A program made the position numbers and the translations under genes. DNA of 64,000 bases from an uncultured Gemmatimonadota bacterium (GTDB lineage: Bacteria > Gemmatimonadota > Gemmatimonadetes > Gemmatimonadales > Gemmatimonadaceae), in contig CAMLIT010000002.1 of NCBI GenBank assembly GCA_946480295.1, positions 1 through 64,000 on the forward strand. The letters run 5' to 3'. Within the stretch, counting starts at the first letter, position 1. Each line of letters opens with the position of its first letter. The notes under the pieces were generated by a model, which worked only from the letters and a program-made list of their open reading frames with translations, made no database searches and was not told where the DNA came from. Below, one piece after another: positions 45,710 to 53,797 of this stretch.

Positions 45710-46024
45710 TCACATGCGCGACTCGGAGAGGATGTGCTCCTCGGCGTGCGCGAGCTCGGGGACGAGCGCGATGTCGGGGAGGACCGCGACCTCGACCGTG
45801 CGGACCGAGTGCGGTGTGCCATCGGTCTGGGGCGCCGAGCGCAGGGAGGGCACGTACAGCGTCACGGAGATCACGCGCCAGAGGGTGCTGGGGTTGATCT
45901 TCTCGCCCGCCGGGTCGAGCGTATCGAGCTGGAGGACCTCGCCCCGGACGGGGAGCACCTCGCTGAGGCACTCGGCAAGGAGCTGCTCCTGCCGATCGTG
46001 ACGAACGACGCGCAGTGTGATCAT
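45710..46024 (-). CDS. Conserved-looking hypothetical protein
   Basis: 104 residues from ATG 46024 (MITLRVVRHDRQEQLLAECL). A compact mixed alpha/beta sequence without signal or TM; VISVTLYVPSLR and VRTVEVAVLPDIALVPELAHAEEHILSES suggest beta strands followed by an acidic C-terminal helix. No family recognised. It stands between a left heptad arm (45566-45645) and right-arm heptads (46070-46292), the same bracketing seen for the S23-type gene at 6836, and in the same orientation. Confidence 0.6.
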   Translation of the reverse strand: MITLRVVRHDRQEQLLAECLSEVLPVRGEVLQLDTLDPAGEKINPSTLWRVISVTLYVPSLRSAPQTDGTPHSVRTVEVAVLPDIALVPELAHAEEHILSESRM

Positions 46025-46069
46025 CGTCGGTCGGAAAGGGTTGAGCAAAAGGTAATGAAGGAGGTCACT

Positions 46070-46292
46070 GCGGGCTCGGACGCGGATCGACTGCGGAGGG
46101 ACTGCGGGCTCGGACGCGGATCGACTGCGGATTGCGGATGTACTGCGGATTTCGGATCCGGATTCGCTGCGGACTGCGGACGTACTGCGGACCCGGAGGG
46201 CGGACGGTTGGCGCGGGACAGGGTGGGGTGAGGGGGGCGGCGCCTCCCGCCTCCCGCCTCCCGCCTCCTGCCTCCCGCGGCCGCGTCCCGCT
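46070..46292. repeat. Heptad repeats TGCGGAC and CCTCCCG
   Basis: About 140 bases of degenerate TGCGGAC/TGCGGAT words, including a larger duplicated block (CGGGCTCGGACGCGGATCGA twice within 46075-46130), then CCTCCCG words (46233-46292). With the neighbouring unremarkable bases this fills most of the 325-base gap between the genes at 46024 and 46350. Confidence 0.85.
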
Positions 46293-46349
46293 GAAACCAT
46301 CCCCCACTCCCCGCGTACGGAGCTCAGGCTCCCGCTTCAGGAGGACACG

Positions 46350-46631
46350 GTGCTGCATCTCATCGCCTTCGCTCTCACGCTCGCCGCCGTCGTGATCGGC
46401 TACACGCAGGCCCGGCGCTTCGTCCGCAGCCGGCTGCGCTTCGTCGACGCGGTGCAGACGATGAAGGCGCCGGTGCTCGCCGGCATCGGCGCCGCCCTCG
46501 TCGCCGCGCCCGTCGTCGCCCTCGTTCCCCTGATCGGCGCCGGCACGGCGATCGCCTTCGGCGTCGCCGTGGGTGCCGGGGTCGCGGCGGGGGCGCGGGA
46601 CATCAGGCAGAAGCTGCTGCCGCCGGACTGA
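46350..46631 (+). CDS. Small hydrophobic membrane protein of unknown function
   Basis: 93 residues from GTG 46350, preceded by a strong ribosome-binding site (AGGAGG at 46339-46344). Two hydrophobic stretches: LHLIAFALTLAAVVIGY (2-18) and a Gly/Ala-rich segment (about 43-80, IGAALVAAPVVALVPLIGAGTAIAFGVAVGAG). Between them is a basic loop RRFVRSRLRF. Predicted inner-membrane protein; family not recognised. Followed by TGCGGAC heptads and a terminator. Confidence 0.75.
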   Translation: MLHLIAFALTLAAVVIGYTQARRFVRSRLRFVDAVQTMKAPVLAGIGAALVAAPVVALVPLIGAGTAIAFGVAVGAGVAAGARDIRQKLLPPD

Positions 46632-46890
46632 CGGACTGCGGACGCGCGGCGACTCGGATCTACTGCGGACTGCGGACGCACTGCGGACGCACGGCGACTC
46701 GGATTGGCAGCGGACTGCGGACGTATTGCGGACCGCGGACGGTTGGACACGAGACGGGCCCCGCTCAGCGGGGCCCGTGCCGTTTGTCCGGAATCCGCAG
46801 TGGATCCGCGTCCGGGATCCGCAGAACATCCGCAGTCCGCAGTCGATCCGCGTCCGAAATCCGCAGTACGTCCGCAGTCCGCTGTCATCG
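46632..46890. repeat. Mirror-image heptad array with central terminator
   Basis: Left arm of TGCGGAC-type words (46632-46745) and right arm of their inverse complements, GTCCGCA/ATCCGCA (46795-46890), around a hairpin. The transcript could fold into one long imperfect stem. No gene lies in the 297-base interval before the peptidase. Confidence 0.85.
46754..46778 (+). terminator. Intrinsic terminator
   Basis: ACGGGCCCCG pairs with CGGGGCCCGT around CTCAG, followed by GCCGTTTGT. It sits at the centre of the mirror-image heptad array, 123 bases past the small membrane protein gene. Confidence 0.7.
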
Positions 46891-46928
46891 AGTGGTCCGC
46901 CGACCTCACCCGCGCTATCTTCGCGCCC

Positions 46929-48365
46929 ATGCGACCCTCCCCCCTCCGCGCCGCCGCCCTGCTGGCGGCCCTCGCCGCCCCCGCGCTCCTCCCCGCGCAG
47001 CTCCCGACCCAGGCCTCGGCCCTCACTGCCACCCAGCGCGAAGCCCGCGACATCTATCGCGAGCTCGTCGACTTCAACACCGTCGACGGCGTCGGGGGCA
47101 CGACCGTCGCCGCGCAGGCGATGGCGAAGCGATTCCGCGACGCGGGCTTTCCCGCGGCGGACATCCACGTCCTCGGGCCCCGGCCCGACAAGGGCAACCT
47201 CGTCGTGCGCTATCGCGGGAAGCCCGGTTCGACGCGGAAGCCGGTCCTCCTCCTCGCGCACCTCGACGTCGTCCAGGCGCTGAAGAGCGACTGGTCGCCC
47301 GACCTCGACCCCTTCCACTTCGTGGAGAAGGGCGGGTACTTCTACGGGCGCGGCACGAGCGACGACAAGGCGATGGCGTCGATCTTCGTCGCCAACCTGC
47401 TGCGCATGAAGCGCGAGCACTTCGTCCCCGACCGCGACATCATCCTCGCCCTCACCGCCGACGAGGAGGGGGGGACGGCGAACGGCGTGGACTGGCTCCT
47501 CCGCAACCACGCGGACCTGCTCGAGGCCGCCTTCGCGCTCAACGAGGGGGGCGGCGGATCGCTCAGGGACGGCAAGCCGTTCATCAACTCCGTCGGCGCG
47601 GCGGAGAAGGTGTACACGGACTTCACCCTCACCGCGAAGAACCGCGGCGGGCACTCCTCGGTGCCGCGTCCCGACAACGCCATCTACGAGCTCTCGACGG
47701 CGCTCGTGAAGCTCGCCGCCTACCGGTTCCCGGTGCACCTGAACGAGGTCACGCGCACCCTCTTCGAGCGCACCGCGGCGATCGAGTCGCCGGAGCTCGG
47801 CGCCGCGATGCGCGCCGTCGTCGCCGACCCGAACGACAGCGCGGCGGCGGCCGTCCTCTCGCGCGAGCCGCGCTACAACGCGATGCTCCGGACCACCTGC
47901 GTCGCCACGCGTCTCGCCGGCGGCCACGCGAACAACGCGCTCCCCCAGACGGCGACGGCGAACGTGAACTGCCGCATGCTCCCCGGCGACGATCCGGCGG
48001 ACGTGCGCGCGCAGCTCGTCGCCGCGATCGGCGACACCGGCGTGCACGTCTCCGATGCGCCTCCGATGTCGCACGCGCTGCCGTCGCCGCTCACCGCCGA
48101 TGTCATGGGGCCGATCGAGCGCGTCACGCGCGAGATGTTCGGCGACATCCCCGTGATCCCGACGATGGGCACCGGCGCCACCGACTCGAAGTACCTGCGC
48201 GCGGCGGGGATCCCCGGCTACGGCGTGTCCGGCATCTTCGGCGACCCGAACGACGGCCGCGCGCACGGCCGCGACGAGCGCGTGCTCGTGAAGTCGTACT
48301 TCGACGGGCAGGAGTTCCTCTATCGGCTCGTGAAGGCGTATACGACCGCCGGCCCGCCGGGCTGA
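46929..48365 (+). CDS. Secreted M20-family metallopeptidase
   Basis: 478 residues from ATG 46929 with a signal peptide (MRPSPLRAAALLAALAAPALLPAQ). Di-zinc ligands: His in LLLAHLDVV, bridging Asp in GRGTSDDKA, Glu-Glu in TADEEGG, a later Glu/Asp in the ALNEGGGG region, and the last His in GRAHGRDERV. A dimerisation domain sits between. Likely a carboxypeptidase or aminoacylase of the G-x-D-D-K type active in the periplasm. Convergent with the LysR gene, 21 bases apart, no obvious hairpin. Confidence 0.9.
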   Translation: MRPSPLRAAALLAALAAPALLPAQLPTQASALTATQREARDIYRELVDFNTVDGVGGTTVAAQAMAKRFRDAGFPAADIHVLGPRPDKGNLVVRYRGKPGSTRKPVLLLAHLDVVQALKSDWSPDLDPFHFVEKGGYFYGRGTSDDKAMASIFVANLLRMKREHFVPDRDIILALTADEEGGTANGVDWLLRNHADLLEAAFALNEGGGGSLRDGKPFINSVGAAEKVYTDFTLTAKNRGGHSSVPRPDNAIYELSTALVKLAAYRFPVHLNEVTRTLFERTAAIESPELGAAMRAVVADPNDSAAAAVLSREPRYNAMLRTTCVATRLAGGHANNALPQTATANVNCRMLPGDDPADVRAQLVAAIGDTGVHVSDAPPMSHALPSPLTADVMGPIERVTREMFGDIPVIPTMGTGATDSKYLRAAGIPGYGVSGIFGDPNDGRAHGRDERVLVKSYFDGQEFLYRLVKAYTTAGPPG

Positions 48366-48386
48366 CCGGCGCGGCGCGCGGCGGCC

Positions 48387-49292
48387 TCAGTGCGCCGCGC
48401 GCGCCGCGATCTTTCGCAGGAACTCCTCGTCCAGGCGCGCGAGGGTGCGCCCGGGGAGCTGGACGAGGGTGAAGGGGCGCCGCAGGTCGAGCCCCGCGAT
48501 CGCCACGCGCGCCACTCGTTTCGCCTGGAGGAAGGGAGCGGCGACGAGCGCCGAGACGATGGTGATCCCGCCCCCGGCCGCGACCGCGGCGGTGATCCCG
48601 CGCGAGTCGGCGAGGCGGATGGTGGGGCGCAGGTACACGCCGTGCGCGGCGAGCGCCGCCTCGTAGATCGCGCTCGTCCCCGAGCCGGGCTCGCGGCCGA
48701 TGAACGGCTCGGCGGCGAGCGCGGACGGCGACACCGACCGGCGGTGCGCCCACGCGTGCCGCGCCGGCACGATGAGAATCAGCTCGTCGTCCATGAACCG
48801 CCGCGCGGCCAGACGCGCGACGTCCACCGGCCCCTCGACGAGCCCCCAGCCGTACTCGCCGCGCTCCACGGCCGCCGAGATCTCCGCCGTGTTGCCGACG
48901 GCGACCTCCACGCGCACGCCGCGGTGCGCGGTGGTGAAGCGGGCCACGCGCTCGGGGAGCACGTACCCGGCGATCGTCGTGCTCGCGCCCCCGCGCACGA
49001 AGCCGTGCGAGAGCGCCGACACGCCGGTCACGACCTCGGTCGCCTCCTGCGCGAGGGCGAGGGCGCGGTCCGCGGTCGGGCGCAGCGCCTCGCCGAGGGG
49101 AGTGAGCCGCACCCCGCGGCCGCGGCGCTCGAACAGCGGCTCGCCGAGCTGCTGCTCCAGCCGCTGGATCCGCGTCGAGACGGAGGGCTGGGAGACGCCG
49201 AGCAGCCGCGCCGCCGCGGTGAACGAGCGCTCGCGGGCGACGACGGCGAACAGGGCGAGGAGGTCGAGCTCCGCCGGGGCGCGGTCAGCCAT
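48387..49292 (-). CDS. LysR-family transcription regulator, YeiE-like
   Basis: 301 residues. N-terminal winged helix (LDLLALFAVVARERSFTAAARLLGVSQPSVSTRIQRLEQQLGEPLFERRGRGVRLT) and a periplasmic-binding-like effector domain from about residue 90. It is divergent from the UPF0324 membrane protein, 71 bases between the starts, the classical layout of yeiE-yeiH and similar LysR-target pairs. It probably activates that gene in response to a small sulfur- or stress-related ligand; ligand unknown. Confidence 0.9.
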   Translation of the reverse strand: MADRAPAELDLLALFAVVARERSFTAAARLLGVSQPSVSTRIQRLEQQLGEPLFERRGRGVRLTPLGEALRPTADRALALAQEATEVVTGVSALSHGFVRGGASTTIAGYVLPERVARFTTAHRGVRVEVAVGNTAEISAAVERGEYGWGLVEGPVDVARLAARRFMDDELILIVPARHAWAHRRSVSPSALAAEPFIGREPGSGTSAIYEAALAAHGVYLRPTIRLADSRGITAAVAAGGGITIVSALVAAPFLQAKRVARVAIAGLDLRRPFTLVQLPGRTLARLDEEFLRKIAARAAH

Positions 49293-49303
49293 AAGGGAAA
49301 GCT

Positions 49304-49331
49304 ATGACAGCGATGCGAGCTGCGGTATAGG
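49304..49331 (+). promoter_or_regulatory. Possible promoter of the UPF0324 gene
   Basis: ATGACA (49304-49309) and TATAGG (49326-49331), 16 bases apart, lie in the divergent LysR/UPF0324 interval, which is clearly less GC-rich than its surroundings. The match to a sigma-70 promoter is only fair and a LysR box (T-N11-A dyad) could not be fixed. Confidence 0.35.
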
Positions 49332-49363
49332 ATGATGTCACGCCGGGGGCGAGACTGCACGCC

Positions 49364-50371
49364 ATGCAGAAGCTCACCCGTCTCGCTCCCGGGGTCCTCC
49401 TCAGCGCCGGCGTCGGCATCGCCGCCTGGGTGTTGCAGCTCGTCGAGACCCGGCTGATCGGCCACGCGCTCATCGAGGCGCTCGTCCTCGCCATCCTCCT
49501 CGGCACCGCGATCCGCACGGTGTGGGAGCCGGGCGCGCGCTGGACCGCCGGCGTCAAGTTCACCGCCAAGGAGCTCCTCGAGCTCGCCGTGCTCCTCCTC
49601 GGCGCCTCGCTCGACCTGCCGCTCATCCTCAAGGCGGGCCCCGCACTCTTCGTCGGCATCGCGGCCGTCGTGGTGATCGGGCTCACCTGCAGCTATCTCA
49701 TCGGCCGCTCGCTCGGCCTCCACCACCGGCTCGCCGTGCTCGTCGCCGCCGGCAACTCGATCTGCGGCAACTCGGCGATCGCCGCTGTCGCGCCCGTCAT
49801 CGGCGCCGACGGCGAGGACATCGCCTCCTCGATCGCGTTCACCGCGATCCTCGGCGTGATCCTCATCCTCACCCTGCCGGGGCTGATCTACGTCTTCGGG
49901 CTGTCGCAGTACCAGTACGGCGTCCTCGCGGGGCTCAGCGTCTACGCCGTCCCGCAGGTGATCGCCGCCACGTTTCCGGTGAGCGTGGTCAGCGGGCAGG
50001 TCGGCACGCTCGTCAAGCTGGTGCGCGTGCTCATGCTCGGCCCTGTGGTCCTCGTGCTCGGGCTCGGCCATGGCACGAAGAGCGCCGACGGCAAGCGGCC
50101 GAGCATCGGCAAGCTCGTGCCCTGGTTCATCATCGGCTTCCTCCTCCTCGCCGCCGCGCGCTCGTTTGGCGTGCTGCCGACGACCGTGGCCGATCCGGTC
50201 AGGACGGTCTCGCTGTGGCTGACGATCGCCTCGATGGCGGCGCTGGGGCTCGGGGTGGACGTGCGCGTGCTCGGCAAGGTGGGCGGGCGCGTGACGGCGG
50301 CGGTCGTCGGCTCGCTCGCCGTCCTCATCGTCGTGAGCCTGGCGCTCATCCATATCCTCCACGTGCGCTGA
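49364..50371 (+). CDS. yeiH: UPF0324 membrane protein, YeiH family
   Basis: 335 residues with about ten TM segments. Family marks: KFTAKELLELAVLLLGASLDL, the motif AGNSICGNSAIAAVAPVIGADGEDIASSIAFTAILG, and LSVYAVPQVIAATFPVS. YeiH-type proteins are predicted sulfate/sulfonate-related exporters; the activity is not established. Divergent LysR regulator next to it supports a regulated, stress- or sulfur-responsive exporter. Confidence 0.92.
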   Translation: MQKLTRLAPGVLLSAGVGIAAWVLQLVETRLIGHALIEALVLAILLGTAIRTVWEPGARWTAGVKFTAKELLELAVLLLGASLDLPLILKAGPALFVGIAAVVVIGLTCSYLIGRSLGLHHRLAVLVAAGNSICGNSAIAAVAPVIGADGEDIASSIAFTAILGVILILTLPGLIYVFGLSQYQYGVLAGLSVYAVPQVIAATFPVSVVSGQVGTLVKLVRVLMLGPVVLVLGLGHGTKSADGKRPSIGKLVPWFIIGFLLLAAARSFGVLPTTVADPVRTVSLWLTIASMAALGLGVDVRVLGKVGGRVTAAVVGSLAVLIVVSLALIHILHVR

Positions 50372-50417
50372 TCGCGCGGAACGCGGTGGCACGACCGCTG
50401 CGCCGTTCCGTGCGCAT

Positions 50418-51476
50418 ATGCGGATTGCCGTACTCTCGACTCCATTCCTGGCGGTGCCGCCGCGATCGTATGGCGGCACCGAGCTGGTGGTCCACGAGCT
50501 CGTCGAGGGGCTCGTCGAGCGCGGGCACGACGTCACGCTCTTCGCGACGGGGGACTCGCGGACGAGCGCCGAGCTGCGCTCGCTCTATCCCCAGGCGCAG
50601 TGGCCTCCCGAGACCCTCACCGACCTGAATCACATCTCGTGGGCGCTGCGGCACGTGGCGCGGGACGGCGGCTTCGACGTCGTCCACGCGCACTCCGCGG
50701 TCGCCCTCGGCTGCGCGCGCCTCCTGTCGCGGGTCGCGATGGTGTACACGCTCCATCACGAGCGCGACGAGACCCTCTCCGCCTTCTACCGCTACTGCCG
50801 CGAGGCGCAGTTCGTCGCGATCTCGGAGGACCAGCGGCGGCGCGAGGTCTCGCTGCCCAACGTCGTCGTCATCCATCACGGGCTCGACCCGGCGAAGTAC
50901 CAGTGGACCGACCGGCCGGCGGACTACGTGTGCTTCATCGGCCGCTTCGCCCGCGTGAAGGGGCCGCACACGGCCATCGACATCGCCGAGCGAGCCGGCG
51001 TGCCGATCCGCCTCGCCGGCGAGGTGCACGCACCCGATCGCGAGTGGGCCGAGCGCGAGCTGCACGACCGCATGCTGCGGCCGCACGTGCGGCACCTCGG
51101 CACCGTCGGGCTCGCGGTGAAGGCGCCCCTCCTGCGCGACGCCCGCGCGCTCCTCGCGCCGATCGAGTGGAACGAGCCGTTCGGGCTGATCCTGATCGAG
51201 GCGATGCTCTCCGGCTGCCCCGTGGTGGCGTTCGGCCGCGGGAGCGTGCCCGAGCTGGTGGAGCAGGGGGTGACCGGGTTCGTCGCGCGATCGCAGGAGG
51301 AGATGGTGGACATCATCCGCCCGGGCGGCGTGCTGGATTCCTTCGACCGGCGGCAGTGCCGCGAGCGCGCCGTCGAGCGCTTCGGGCGCGAGCGAATGAT
51401 CGCCGAGCACGAGCGGCTGTACAGCCGCCTCGTCGAGCGGCAGCGTGCCGCCGAATCCGGGAGGTGGGTCGCATGA
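50418..51476 (+). CDS. Glycosyltransferase family 4
   Basis: 352 residues, GT-B fold. N-terminal half begins MRIAVLSTPFLAVPPRSYGGTELVVHELVEGLVERGH; the donor-binding half has FIGRFARVKGPHTAIDIAE and the catalytic E-x7-E region EWNEPFGLILIEAML followed by VVAFGRGSVPELV. It transfers a sugar from a nucleotide donor; acceptor unknown. Its stop overlaps the start of the debranching-enzyme gene (ATGA), so they are coupled and probably act in the same alpha-glucan or trehalose-like pathway. Confidence 0.9.
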   Translation: MRIAVLSTPFLAVPPRSYGGTELVVHELVEGLVERGHDVTLFATGDSRTSAELRSLYPQAQWPPETLTDLNHISWALRHVARDGGFDVVHAHSAVALGCARLLSRVAMVYTLHHERDETLSAFYRYCREAQFVAISEDQRRREVSLPNVVVIHHGLDPAKYQWTDRPADYVCFIGRFARVKGPHTAIDIAERAGVPIRLAGEVHAPDREWAERELHDRMLRPHVRHLGTVGLAVKAPLLRDARALLAPIEWNEPFGLILIEAMLSGCPVVAFGRGSVPELVEQGVTGFVARSQEEMVDIIRPGGVLDSFDRRQCRERAVERFGRERMIAEHERLYSRLVERQRAAESGRWVA

Positions 51477-53713
51477 GCGCGCGCGATGGCGTGGTGCTCG
51501 GGCGCGAGGAGTCGCGCGCGACGCCCGACGAGCTGGTGCCCGCGTCGATGGAGGAGGCCGTCGGCTATCCCACGATCGGCTGCGAGCACTCGGCGCCCGT
51601 CGTCGGCTCGCTCGTCCTCAAGCACGACCGGCTCTTCCTCCTCGTCGACCCCGAAGGGAACGTCACCCCGCCGGGCAACTGTTCGCTCGGGCTCTTCCAG
51701 GACGACACGCGCATCCTCAGCCAGTACGCGCTGCGCCTGTGCGGCGGGCCGCCGTCGCTGCTCTCGGCGCAGGTCGTGCGGCCGTACGCGGCGCAGATCG
51801 ACCTCGCCGTCACCGATCTCGCGTTCGGCGGCAACCGCTGGGACCCGAAGCACGCCGTCCACATCCGGCGCGAGCCGCTGGTGGAAGATGTCCTCGTCGA
51901 GCGCGTCACGCTCACAAACCACCTCGTGCGCCCGCTCGAGTACTGGCTCGAGCTCGACGTCGGCTGCGACTTCGCCGACATCTTCGAGGTGCGCGGCTGG
52001 AAGCGCGAGCGCCGCGGCGACTTCTTCCTCCCGCGCGTCGGCGAGCGGTCCATCACCTTCTCGTACGTCGGCCGCGATGGGCGGATGATGCGGAGCGGGA
52101 TCATCTTCCGCGAGCCGCCCGACGTGCTCGGCCCGCGCGGCGCGCGCTGGCGCTTCCACCTCGCCCCGGGGGAGGACGTCACGCTCGCCTGGGAGGTGAG
52201 CGCCGACATGCCGCCGGAGGATCGCACGCTGTTCCCGAGCGGCCCGCTCGAGCAGCGCCGCATCGAGCTCGACGCGGCGTACAACGCGTGGCGCACCGAG
52301 TGCTCGCAGTGGACGAGCGACGACGACGTGTTCGACGCGACGCTCGAGCGCGCGGTGGACGACCTGCGCGCGCTGTACATCCGCGACGACGGCCAGGCGG
52401 TGATCTCGGCGGGCATCCCGTGGTACTCGACGGCGTTCGGGCGCGACTCGATCATCACCTCGCTCCAGACGCTCCCGCTCAACCCGCGCATCGCGGTGGA
52501 CACGCTGCGCTACCTCGCCCGGCACCAGGGGCGGCGCGAGGATCCGTACACCGAGGAGCAGCCGGGCAAGATCATGCACGAGCTGCGGCGCGGCGAGATG
52601 GCGCGCAGCGGCGAGATCCCGCACGTGCCGTACTACGGGACCATCGACGCGACGCCCCTCTGGCTCGTCCTCCTGCACGAGACGTGGCGCTGGACGGGGG
52701 ACGACGCGCTCGTGCGCGAGCTCCTGCCCAACGCCGAGCGCGCGCTGGACTGGATCGACCGCTACGGCGACCTCGATGGCGACGGCTTCGTCGAGTACGC
52801 GCGCACGTCGGACAAGGGCCTCGTCAACCAGGGGTGGAAGGACTCGGGCGACGGCGTGCCGTACCCCGACGGCACGCTCCCCGAGCCGCCGATCGCGCTG
52901 GTCGAGGTGCAGGGGTACGTCTACGACGCCAAGCTGCGCATGGGGCAGCTCCTCGAGCGCGTGGGGCGGCGCGACGACGCCGAGCGCCTGCGCCGCGACG
53001 CCGCGCGCCTGCGCGACGCCATCATCGAGCGCTTCTGGCTCGACGACCTCGGCGCGTTCGCCCTCGCCCTCGACGGCGACAAGCGTCCGCTGCCGACGCT
53101 GACGTCGAACGCGGGGCACCTGCTCTGGAGCCGTGTCCCCGACAGCGCGCGCGCGAGCCGGCTCGCCGACGCGCTCCTCGGCCCCGACATGTTCAGCGGC
53201 TGGGGCATCCGCACCCTGAGCGCGCGGCACGCGGTCTTCAACCCGATGAGCTATCACGACGGCTCGGTGTGGCCGCACGACAACGGCCTGATCGTGCTCG
53301 GGCTCGCGTTCTACGGCATGCGGGAGCGCGCGCTGCCCGTCTTCGGCGCGCTTCAGGAGGCCGCGGCGAACCTCCCCTTCCACCGGCTGCCGGAGCTCTA
53401 CTGCGGGATGACGCGCGGCACCGGGAAGCACCCCGTGCTGTATCCGGTGAGCTGCTCGCCGCAGGCGTGGGCGAGCGGCGCGATCTTCATGCTCCTGCAG
53501 GCGATGCTCGGCATCTTCGCCGAAGCGCCCGCGGGGGTCATGCACATCCGCAACCCGGTGCTCCCCGGCTTCCTGCGCGAGCTGACGGTGGCGGGGCTGC
53601 CGATCGGCCGGTCGCGGGTGTCGCTGCACTTCGTGCGGCACCACGAGCGCACGCTCGTCAACCTCGTGGCGCTGGAGGGCGCGCCGCTGCAGGTGCGGAT
53701 CGAGTTCGACTGA
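51473..53713 (+). CDS. Amylo-alpha-1,6-glucosidase family (glycogen debranching-like) protein
   Basis: 746 residues from ATG 51473. N-terminal beta domain (about 40-265, GDE_N_bis type: LVLKHDRLFLLVDPEGNVTPPGNCSLGLFQDDTRIL) followed by an (alpha/alpha)6 barrel with PWYSTAFGRDSIITSLQTL, NQGWKDSGDGVPYPDG and NPMSYHDGSVWPHDNGLI, the usual acid/base positions. Acts on branched alpha-glucans or oligosaccharides in the cytoplasm. Coupled to the GT4 gene by a 4-base overlap; ends before a strong hairpin. Confidence 0.9.
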   Translation: MSARDGVVLGREESRATPDELVPASMEEAVGYPTIGCEHSAPVVGSLVLKHDRLFLLVDPEGNVTPPGNCSLGLFQDDTRILSQYALRLCGGPPSLLSAQVVRPYAAQIDLAVTDLAFGGNRWDPKHAVHIRREPLVEDVLVERVTLTNHLVRPLEYWLELDVGCDFADIFEVRGWKRERRGDFFLPRVGERSITFSYVGRDGRMMRSGIIFREPPDVLGPRGARWRFHLAPGEDVTLAWEVSADMPPEDRTLFPSGPLEQRRIELDAAYNAWRTECSQWTSDDDVFDATLERAVDDLRALYIRDDGQAVISAGIPWYSTAFGRDSIITSLQTLPLNPRIAVDTLRYLARHQGRREDPYTEEQPGKIMHELRRGEMARSGEIPHVPYYGTIDATPLWLVLLHETWRWTGDDALVRELLPNAERALDWIDRYGDLDGDGFVEYARTSDKGLVNQGWKDSGDGVPYPDGTLPEPPIALVEVQGYVYDAKLRMGQLLERVGRRDDAERLRRDAARLRDAIIERFWLDDLGAFALALDGDKRPLPTLTSNAGHLLWSRVPDSARASRLADALLGPDMFSGWGIRTLSARHAVFNPMSYHDGSVWPHDNGLIVLGLAFYGMRERALPVFGALQEAAANLPFHRLPELYCGMTRGTGKHPVLYPVSCSPQAWASGAIFMLLQAMLGIFAEAPAGVMHIRNPVLPGFLRELTVAGLPIGRSRVSLHFVRHHERTLVNLVALEGAPLQVRIEFD

Positions 53714-53743
53714 GGGCGCGGGGCGCACGCGCCCCCTGACGAA

Positions 53744-53776
53744 CGCGGGGCCGCCGGCATCGCCGGCGGCCCCGCG
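53744..53776. terminator. Hairpin between convergent genes
   Basis: A perfect 15-bp stem, CGCGGGGCCGCCGGC with GCCGGCGGCCCCGCG, and a 3-base loop. It stands between the debranching-enzyme stop (53713) and the convergent oxidoreductase stop (53798). No T-tract on either side; a bidirectional terminator is likely from position. Confidence 0.7.
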
Positions 53777-53797
53777 TCCCATCGCAGCAGTGCCTCG

